Shown here: positions 34,915-42,338 of the stretch, in pieces
Numbering within the stretch: position 1 is the stretch's first letter
Layout: each line of letters starts with the position of its first letter
Assembly: GCA_001970855.1 (NCBI GenBank)
Contig: LSSN01002335.1
Coordinates: forward strand, 1-42,338
DNA: 42,338 bases
Origin: Smittium culicis
Lineage: Eukaryota > Kickxellomycota > Harpellomycetes > Harpellales > Legeriomycetaceae
Reading direction: 5' to 3'
Translations under genes and position numbers: made by a program
The notes under the pieces: generated by a model
Database searches by the model: none
What the model saw: the letters and a program-made list of their open reading frames with translations, nothing else
What the model was told of the DNA's origin: nothing

Positions 34915-34975
34915 TCCCTCCCTCCATCGCTTCGCGATGGAGGTTGGGGGAGCCTGAGCGAAGCGAGGGCCGCCC
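34915..34975 (+). other. GC-rich hairpin island in element B
   Basis: CCTCCATCGC / GCGATGGAGG (34921-34930 and 34934-34943) forms a perfect 10-bp stem with a TTC loop. It is followed by GAGCGAAGCGAGGGCCGCCC. The island is far richer in GC than anything around it. It lies between the chromodomain stop and the polypurine tract. Confidence 0.85.
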
Positions 34976-35037
34976 AGAAAATAAATAGACGGCAATTTAT
35001 AATTTGCGTTAATTATTTCAGTTCAAAAAAAAATTCT

Positions 35038-35051
35038 GAAGAGGAAGATAG
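35038..35051 (+). promoter_or_regulatory. Element B polypurine tract
   Basis: GAAGAGGAAGATAG directly before the 3' LTR. In LTR retrotransposons such a tract primes plus-strand DNA synthesis. Confidence 0.75.
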
Positions 35052-35350
35052 TATAATGGGCTTGATTCCGATTGTCCTAATCGGCCAATAAGAATACTTA
35101 TCTCCGATTATATTGTTAACAGCAGACAATCAAAGCAACTAACTAAAATACGAAAGCCTACAAGTAACATTATCAATGTTAGATATATAAACCAAAGCTT
35201 ATACACCCCCCATGGGATGGCTAAGCTTTTCAACTTTATTCTTGTTTCTGTCTATTCTTGACCTTGTCCTTGTCCTAGTTCTAGTTTTTATATACTTTAT
35301 TTTATTTTTATTTTCTCACTTCAATAAACAACTTATTTCAGCTCGTTACA
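35052..35350 (+). repeat. Element B 3' LTR (299 bp)
   Basis: Aligns along its whole length with 30122-30413; starts TATAATGGGC (TG tip mutated to TA) and ends GCTCGTTACA. TATATAAA at 35184-35191. It has a few small insertions relative to the 5' LTR, including a repeated CTTGTCC unit near 35262-35273. Confidence 0.92.
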
Positions 35351-36577
35351 TTTTATAATAAATTAAGAGTGTATCTAGCTGTTAATAATAATGCTATTAT
35401 TTTATAATGTAAATGAGGTATTTAATATGAGTGTGAAATTTTATCTAGGCAAACAATCGTTTTTAAAAAAAAAATTAACAATTACTGCTTAATTTATTAA
35501 TAAAATAGTTATTTCAAAATTGATATCCGGAGATTGAATGAATGAGGGTAGGAAATTTTATTTTGAAAAGGTTAAATAGTATAAAAATGGTCTCAAAAAA
35601 TTAAATTCAACTTATATCGCCTTAAAATTTTATAAATAAATCAGAGAAATTAACAATTTCCTCAATTATTTAAAAGTAAAATAATTTATAAAAAAAAGTT
35701 TTTATTTTATCTTCTGCAGTAAAATACATCCTTAATAGCTAAAAACAACTTTAATGTACTTTAACTAATAGTGAACGTTATAAAGATTATTAGTTTTGAT
35801 GTATATTTAAATATCATAGTATAATTTATATAATAATTCATAGTTTTGAGACCTATTAAATTAACATTATGTAATGTTTTGAATTTAATTTATTCAAATA
35901 ACCGTGTACTCTATTTTCTATCACTTTTTAATTAATCAGTGTTCTTGAATTAAGCAAGGTTATAAACAAAAAATGATTCTTAATTAAAAAAAAAAAGGAT
36001 TATCATTATAATATACGTATATTAATAGTTTTTTATATAATTAGGCGTTTTGAGGCTGAATTCATAAGAAAAAAATTTTTTCCATTATAAAATTGACTAA
36101 ATATTATTAAAATCACTGTACTTTAACAAATTATTCACAAATAAATTAAAAAGAATAAATAGGAAAAATACTTGCAAGCTAAATACTAATTAGAAATTAA
36201 TTTAAAATTATTACTTAATGACTGCTGTTGTTCTTGTATAAAAGCAGTAATTACATGAAAAAATTAATAGCTAAATTATAAATTTTTTTTGAAAATTATA
36301 ATCGCGGATACGATAATATCTACTGTTATAAAAATATTTTAATACAATAATTTCAGCAGTAAAGCCAACTAAAAATTAATATTCTATATACTAAATAAGT
36401 TTAATTCTATTCATCGAATAAATTCGCTAATATTAGGAAAGTAGATTAGTATTCTTTTTGTGAAACTTTGTAAATACATGGATTTATTAATTTTGATTCT
36501 TCAATTTTTTCTTTCAGAGAGGGCATATTAAACATAATTTAAAAGCATAAAAAAAACTAATAAAGAGTACTTATAAA
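35351..36577. other. AT-rich DNA between element B and the LINE relic
   Basis: No coding signal. One copy of the AAAAGAATAAATAG motif near 36149. Confidence 0.55.
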
Positions 36578-36599
36578 GTTGAAAAAATATTTTTTCAAC
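36578..36599. repeat. Perfect 22-bp palindrome
   Basis: GTTGAAAAAATATTTTTTCAAC is its own reverse complement. It lies near the expected 3' end of the minus-strand LINE relic. Confidence 0.85.
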
Positions 36600-36699
36600 A
36601 GACTCTCCTCCGCCTCACTAGAAGCTCCATAACAACTGGACAATTGATCAATTAAACTGATTAATCGCTTATAATTTGTAGTATAAGTGTTATGGGCAC

Positions 36700-38135
36700 G
36701 CAGATGCTCTAAAAAAATTTGGCAGTTTCCAGCTCGAATCTGGTTAAAGATTTTTTAGTCTCCTACCCCCCCAAGGAGTTTTCCAACTAGCTCCAACCGG
36801 CTTCGTTGAAATTTGAAAGTAAAAATATTTCTTCAGAGCGAATCAGCGCCGGTATGTATCTGCAGATCGTCGATGATTGGTGATTTCTCCACCGGCTGCA
36901 GCTCAGAAGTATGTGATCGACCGTCTCAGGCACACACAAGTTGCAGCAGGGGCAAAAATTTTTGAACTTTTGGTCGACGATTTTCATGTTCGACAGGCGC
37001 CGGGTGGTCCAGAATATGCGCATACGCATTTTCCCAATGTCCTGAAGACCCAGCTTCAGGTCCGGATACATTGCTTGAAGGTCAACCCAGTTGCCTTTTT
37101 TGTCGATTTTCCTGTCCACCGTCCACCAGTGGATGACAGACCGGTTATTTCGTTGTTTCCGGTCGACTATCGTGATGATAGTCTGACCGTTTGAATCTTG
37201 AGAGCAAAAATTTTTGATCCACCGAGCGCTCCCGGTCACCCAGGTGGCCATCCGGGCATTCATCGGTGCCTTGATGATGTCGGCGATCCATGTTTTTGAG
37301 GTAGTCCACTTATTATATGCACGCTCACGGGCTGTGCTGGTGCGCATGAACGCTGAGATTATGCCCAGTTCGACCCTGATGCGCTCCATGGCCGCTGACT
37401 TACCGACGTTGGCAACCATTCGGATTGCCTTGTCGACTTCAATCTGTATGGGCCTGCATCTGGCTTCGCTCATACCAAATGTCTCCCCACAGTAACATCC
37501 AATCAGCATCAGAACCGGATTGATGAACTTGATTTTTAGTGCTGTGAGCACATCAGTCCGTCCCAGGAAGCTGTATGCAGCGTATACAGCCTTCCTGACC
37601 TTGTTCTTGTTGTTCTTGATCGTCCAAGATACGTCCCACTTGCTATTCATAATATAGCCCAAGTAGGTGTACTCGTCGGTGGAGTTGACTTTTTGGCCCT
37701 GCAGGGTCGTATCAGTGGTCAACTCCCCGCGTATTGATATTATCCCGCATTTGGAGGCATTAAAAGCCATTTCTCAAGTGTCCGACCATTCAGTAATGGT
37801 ATAAAGTGCATCATGTAAATCTGCTGATGATTCGGCCAATATAACGGCATCATCAGCGAACAGTAGTTCCGATATGTGTAAGACGAGCCCAGGCATCCGC
37901 ACACCTCGTACGTTCTTGAATATATGGTTGGCATAAAAATCGAAGAGTATCGGCGAGGCTGGGCACCCTTGCCGCACTCCACAGAGGTATTCGGTGGGGT
38001 TGGAAACTTCATTTCCAACTCTAACTGCGATTTTCGGGGCATCATACATGCCCTTGATCATATTGAGAAGTTTGCCCCCAATGCCCACTGATCGCAGTTT
38101 ATGCAGTAAGGCCATGTGGGGAACCTTGAATTTCT
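36700..38135 (-). mobile_element. 5'-truncated non-LTR (LINE-like) retrotransposon
   Basis: A block much richer in GC than its surroundings holds the RT half of a LINE-type polyprotein on the minus strand. Homology begins abruptly near 38130 in the 'VPHMALLHKL' part of the RT, without the endonuclease or RT start. Such 5' truncation is typical of target-primed reverse transcription. The 3' limit is uncertain; a less AT-rich 3' UTR seems to run to about 36700 or 36600. No clear target duplication found. Confidence 0.8.
36787..38115 (-). pseudogene. LINE-type reverse transcriptase, one in-frame stop
   Basis: RT motifs in order: LLHKLRSVGIGGKLLNMIKG, GVRQGCPASPILFDFYANHI (about 37935-37995), then LLFADDAVILAE with the catalytic FADD intact, and FNASKCGIISI. 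One TGA at 37774-37776 lies between EWSDT and EMAFNASKCG; reading through keeps frame, so a single substitution separates two long frames of 113 and 327 codons. The C-terminal half ends with a Cys/His motif (CPCCNLCVPETVDHILLSC) common in LINE proteins. Intact frame length and GC contrast suggest a rather young insertion. The usual L after GCP is A. Confidence 0.88.
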
Positions 38136-38766
38136 TTTTATTCTACTGTTTTATATCACATGATCAATTTAAGAAAAGTGTGATAGAAAATTTATTATTT
38201 ATACACCACTATTGAAAAAAAAAAACCCCCGTTAGATTTTATAAGTGCTTATAATTATCAATGAACTAGACATTTTCGACTAGTATAATGTTGTATATTT
38301 AATTAATCTTTTTTGTTCTCAGGGTACCATATTATACAATTAACGACATATAAGGAGTATTTAACAAAATAAGCTATATTAAAACTATAACATTGGCGAA
38401 AAAGGGTATATCTCATTATTATAATAAGCTATAAAAGGCTATTTTTTAATATTTTTTTGGAATTTGAATTAAAATAGCTTTAAATAAATTAAAAAATATG
38501 ATTGAGTTTCGATTGAATTATACGAAAAATAAAGTAAACCAAAATAAAAAAAGTTTCATAAAAAAAAAATTCAATACGAAGTCTATATGCTATAACAAAA
38601 AGTGTTGTATTTGAAGAATGAAAAAAAATTTTTTTTATATAAAATGAGCGAGTTTTACAATTGAAGTTGTTGATATACAGGTGGCCAGAAAAAGTATTAA
38701 ATTTGATGGTAAACATACAAAATGGTTTTATAGGATATAAAATGCAGATTCATGAATGAATATATC
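38136..38766. other. AT-rich DNA, no gene seen
   Basis: A 75-codon minus frame at 38489-38716 is Phe/Ile/Lys-rich with no domain. A run of A followed by CCCCC near 38220 is the only visible oddity. Confidence 0.55.
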
Positions 38767-40472
38767 CTAAGGAGCATCATTAACTAAATATTCTAATTTA
38801 GCCTTTTTATTTAGGTTGTTGGAGATGAATAAGTATTTTTTCAAGGATATAGGGGTGTAGTTACTATTGAAGCAACAAACAAATTTGAAAAAAGTCAAAT
38901 ATTTTGGGACTAACCATGGGTATAAATCGTTAGCGGAGATTGAATAAGGCCTCATAAATGAAATGTACTGATCATGCGAATATTTTTCCGCTACATATTT
39001 TTGCTTTACTTCCAATAGTAACGTACAGAGGTGGTGGATGTATCTAATAGCGGAGACATCGTTTTTGATTGAGTTTAAGTCGTTGAGATAAATATCGAAA
39101 TCAGAGATGAAGTCGTGGGGAATTTCGCTTATTAAAATAAACTTATGATTTAGTAATGTTGTCGATATAAAAAAGGTTATATTAAACGCTGAGGAAGTGA
39201 GAAATATATCAGCGGGGATAATTTTTTTCGCGAGCTGATATAGCCGAAAGGATTCTAAAGCTGATGATAAACATTTTTTTTTGGCAGTCTGTATTCTTTT
39301 ACTATTGATCAATACATTATTTACTCTCACCAATTCAGATTGGTATAAAAGTGTGGCCATTATGTAGTAAAGTTGGTTGATAAAATAAATAGTCATAGAA
39401 TAGTCAATTTTTTCGTACAAGAAAAATTTATTAGATTTATAGCGCGAGTTTAGATCATTGAGCAAGTTTTTGTTAAATTTGATATCAATTTCGTGTTTGA
39501 TTTTACTCAATTTATTCAAAAATTTTATATAATTAAGGTTTGTATAGTCTTGGTTTTTTGATTTTTTTGTCCACCTGTTGTTTAAGAAGCTAGACAAGCC
39601 TGAAAAAAGCGAGTACATTTTTATGACAAAGGAATAGTTATCTGATGTTTGTGTGAATGATAAATAATCGAGATAATTGTTATCAGGATAAGCTTTATAT
39701 TTATCGATTCCGTACTTGTATGCAAAATCGTCTTTCGGAAGGTTAACAACAATATCTTTATTGTTGATTGGAATTAACTCAGATCCGAATGCATATGCGT
39801 CTATTGTATATATATAAAATACCCACCAAACTCGCCTTTTAAATTCCTGTGAGAGTTTGTCTACATTCTGATAAAGATTTCTTTTTTGGTCCATTCTATA
39901 TAGCTTTGTGCATTTAATAATGCTGGGGATAATAGCAATATTATAAGTATAACATAAAAATGAAAATTTACAGATTTAGATATTTAAAATTAAAATATAA
40001 AAATGAGCCGTTAGTCTATACTTACACTTTTAGCAGATCTAATAATTAGAGAAATAAAAAAAAGGTTATTATAAATAGAAATAGATATATAAATGGTTGA
40101 ATAAAAATAAGGAATATTACTAGATATTTCAGAATACTTTTCAGTTCTAGAGGATTTATAGTGAAATAAGACTATAAATGTAGCGGCCCATACAATGTAA
40201 GGATTATGAATATCTTTTGCAGTTTTAATCTCTTTAATGGCTAACTGTGAATATCTGATTCGTAAGTCTTTATAGTTTTTAAATTTTGGATCTTTTATAA
40301 AATCAATGCAGGCGGATAGGTATGCGTATAAGAAATATTTAGGAAATAGATTGTGCTTTAATCTGTGTAAAAAATCTGGAATTCTAATTGGCATCATGTT
40401 AATGTAGTAAGCCTTGATCATGGAATAGGTTAAGGATTTGAGTTGGCTATAAGATGGAACTGGTAGCTCCAT
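38767..40472 (-). CDS. Fungal_trans-like regulator, paralog 2 (three coding exons)
   Basis: Paralog of the gene at 18221-19953 with the same structure. Exons on the minus strand: 40472-40121, a 13-nt microexon 40038-40026, and 39922-38767. Introns are 40120-40039 (GTAATA...TATTAG) and 40025-39923 (GTAAGT...CCCCAG). The total is 1521 nt, 506 aa, all phases consistent. The joined protein reads KYSEISN-LLKV-IIKCTKLYRMDQKR, then EFKRRVWWVFYIYTIDAYAF and DIVVNLPKDDFAYKYG. Exon 1 starts MELPVPSYSQLKS, matching PSYEQLK of paralog 1; both share RIP.FL..LKHNLFPKYFLY. No Zn2Cys6 cluster is visible. A probable 5' UTR intron (40555-40475, GTAAGT...ACTAG) ends two bases before the start codon. Sharing RRVWW..Y and DI..LP suggests the middle homology region; molecular role unproven. 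Confidence 0.75.
40026..40038 (-). other. 13-nt microexon of regulator paralog 2
   Basis: The minus strand reads TATTAG, then ATCTGCTAAAAGT, then GTAAGT. Same length, phase and place in the protein as the microexon at 19508-19520. Confidence 0.75.
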
Positions 40473-41148
40473 TTCTAGTTATTAATGCGTATTTTTAGAG
40501 AATTCAATTTATACAAAAATAAATTAAAATAAAAGCGAATAGGAAGTATACTTACTAATATTTATATTTTTTCGAGTTTTAAATAGGTAGGAGTATCTAA
40601 AATTTATATTAAATCTTAAAGTTTTGAATTGTGAAGAGTGGATTTTGCTAGATACATGGGGGGAGGTAAAGTTATGATTATAAGGTTAACTTATGATAGG
40701 TGGCGAGGTATGATGAATTATAGGGTGTACATTAAACTCTAAATAAGAGAGCTATATACAAATCGAAAATAATATATTGGCAGAATACTAACAAATACAT
40801 TTCTACTGCGTTTTAGTCATTTTGAGAAAGGCTTTTTTAATTTACAATATTTTACAATATACATTTAAAAGATATATTTTTTTCCAGAAAATTTTGGACC
40901 GTTTTAGATTATCGGAGATTAGGCACTTTATTATTATTGTTCCAGCGAATAAAATTATTTGCAGTTTTAAATGAGCAGCCAAGGAAGCTGTTTAATTTCT
41001 AAATTGGGACTTACCAAATTAGAGATTATTGGTTATTAACTTTCCTATCCCTTTCAAGCGCCAACACTCTTAAGCTTGATTTAACGACATAATTGGAATA
41101 ATTAAATGTTTATCATCAGTTATTGGATGTATTAACGCTAATACATAA
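40473..41148. other. Upstream region of regulator paralog 2
   Basis: Contains the probable 5' UTR intron. Near 40655-40670 the sense (minus) strand has a CT-rich block (TTTACCTCCCCCCATG). At about 41049-41080 CCCTTTC..GCGCCAACACTCTTA resembles the right end of the piggyBac-like MITE read on the other strand, possibly a broken copy. No gene seen. Confidence 0.45.
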
Positions 41149-41336
41149 CCCTTTTCCGCGCTGTAGACTGATTTTGATCTAAAAAATATAGCCAACAGCG
41201 TTCAGTTTAAATAATTTAATCCCGAGTTTTTAATGACTATTGGTATGCTGAACAATAACAGCAAATAGTGAAATTACTTATAAATCATAAACGAATCATA
41301 GATTTGGTTTTTTATAGAGTGCTGAACGGGAAAGGG
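41149..41336 (+). mobile_element. piggyBac-like MITE, copy 2 (188 bp)
   Basis: Starts CCCTTTTCCGCGCTGTAGAC and ends GAGTGCTGAACGGGAAAGGG. The interior matches copy 1 (AAAATATAGCCAACAGCG near the left, AAATCATAAACGAATCA near the right), with almost the same length. The TTAA flanks have decayed to ATAA and ATGA. Confidence 0.78.
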
Positions 41337-41984
41337 ATGATTAAGATACGTAAAAGTAAAAGTCCGAAAAAAAATATTATTTAATACAAGTACACGAAAT
41401 TAAAAATAGCCAAGATATATGTCCTTAAATCTTCAAGCAGGCTTAGAATAATCACACTGATACGTAAATGCTTGAATTTGTATCCAGCGCCGTATCTCTC
41501 TTTGTTCCAGGCTATCACTCAACTTTGCTGTTTATTCGCAGTAGATTTTAAATGTGCAATAAAGAATCTAAAATCTCATTAGCGTAACCTAAAAACAGAT
41601 GATTATTTTTTATTTCATAACCAAAACGATCCAACGTTATTGCATAATTCAATTCATATTACAATAAAATAATGCTGCAACTTTATTTCAAAAGGAAAGT
41701 ATCATTCGATTGATTTGATATATTATGAAATCAGACTTTAGATCAGGGTGGTAGGTACCTGATAATGCCAGACATCTTTGCTGCACTAAATTTTATTGTT
41801 AAATTTTAGGTTATACAAAAAAGAATGTTACATAAGTATATATAAGCTGGTTACACATATAATTATTGCGAGCTAAGCTTACACATAAAATACTTTAATG
41901 CAAGACTTCTGCTTTGCAATTTTTAGTAATAGTTATTTGATCTAGGTCAGCGGAGAATTCTATGCGCGATTTTTTTTTAATACG
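41337..41984. other. AT-rich DNA, no gene seen
   Basis: No coding signal on either strand; only short AT-rich simple sequence. Confidence 0.5.
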
Positions 41985-42055
41985 GGGTCTTATTTGAGAA
42001 TCTATAGATATGGGAAATTCTTTTGAGGAGCGGATCGTTTTCCTTTGTTACAAAT
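41985..42055 (-). repeat. Dispersed repeat S, inverted copy near the right edge
   Basis: Reverse complement contains GATCCGCTCCTCAAAAGAAT then TTTCCCATA, aligning with the copy at 23258-23342. Confidence 0.45.
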
Positions 42056-42338
42056 TCTATTTGTGGTTTAAATTCTATTAATGTACACTGCCGGACAAGT
42101 CTAATAGAATAGCCAATATTATCGCCTATCTATTATTAGCCCTCAAAGTCCTGGAGAACGTATTTTATGTATTTGAAAAATCTTTGGCATATAAATTATC
42201 GTCAATTTATTTATTTTTCAATTGCATATTTGATACGCTAGACTTGCTTTTTTTTAATTTTAATACAAAAAATTACGTAAAATGACTTGACTTGAATTTC
42301 CATTATACGGCATTATAAGACTTCTTATTGTACATTAA

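Larger units (their letters stand above)
30122..35350 (+). mobile_element. Element B: decayed Ty3/gypsy chromovirus, two LTRs
   Basis: A 5.2-kb LTR retrotransposon on the plus strand: 5' LTR, gag, protease, RT, RNase H, integrase, C-terminal chromodomain, GC-rich hairpin, polypurine tract, 3' LTR. Gene order and chromodomain place it among the chromoviruses. All frames are broken by stops and shifts, and the two LTRs have visibly diverged, so the insertion is old. Flanks TTTAA and TTTTA differ at one base. Confidence 0.93.

Noticed and set aside
36722..36760. tRNA-like T-arm (CCAGCTCGAATCTGG)
   Set aside because: No D-arm, anticodon arm or acceptor stem nearby; it lies in the LINE 3' UTR.
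36877..37495. Two plus-strand frames of 105 and 93 codons
   Set aside because: Antisense to the long LINE frame, a by-product of its GC-rich codons.

Overview
The window looks like nuclear DNA of an AT-rich fungus. It has short spliceosomal introns with GT..AG ends, a Zn2Cys6-type 'fungal_trans' regulator family, a GPI-anchored cysteine-rich wall protein, Ty3/gypsy chromovirus-type retrotransposons and a non-LTR retrotransposon. A complex I subunit argues against complex-I-lacking yeasts, anaerobic gut fungi and microsporidia. An early-diverging lineage such as Harpellales/Kickxellomycotina would fit the very AT-rich intergenic DNA, but that placement is inference.

Layout. 0.5-1.1 kb: a small secreted GPI-anchored 8-Cys (CFEM-like) protein, minus strand. 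1.2-6.7 kb: AT-rich desert. 6.7-8.3 kb: class I histone deacetylase of the Hos2/HDAC3 type in two exons, convergent with a complex I NDUFA12/B17.2 subunit (8.5-8.9 kb); a G-quadruplex-type motif lies between their stop codons. 9.6-9.8 kb: a 16-bp minisatellite. 10.2-12.0 kb: a seven-exon Dsk2/ubiquilin gene, rebuilt here exon by exon. 12-18 kb: AT-rich desert. 18.2-20.0 and 38.8-40.5 kb: two paralogous regulator-like genes on the minus strand, each with the same three coding exons including a 13-nt microexon, and no visible Zn2Cys6 cluster. The 20 kb between them is a graveyard of mobile elements: a dispersed AT-rich repeat family, a piggyBac-like MITE (second copy at 41.1 kb), a minus-strand gypsy element (23.9-27.7 kb), a gypsy-type LTR with ORF relics (28.6-29.9 kb), a plus-strand chromovirus with two LTRs (30.1-35.35 kb) and a 5'-truncated LINE-like element (36.7-38.1 kb).

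The most unusual signals are in the gypsy elements. Element A has one full LTR, but at its other end carries a 49-bp inverted copy of the outer (U3) tip of that LTR, fused just before the integrase region. This is the structure expected from autointegration or a fold-back cDNA. Its primer-binding site has no tRNA look; instead it is perfectly complementary over 12 nt to the LTR just downstream of the TATA box, as expected for Tf1-type self-priming. Element B shows a weaker version of the same arrangement. Both elements have lost the first Asp of the reverse transcriptase YxDD box, and all mobile-element reading frames seen here carry stops or frameshifts.

The cellular genes are unrelated housekeeping or regulatory functions (chromatin, respiration, protein quality control, cell surface) with no operon logic. 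The two regulator paralogs are the only obvious gene family.
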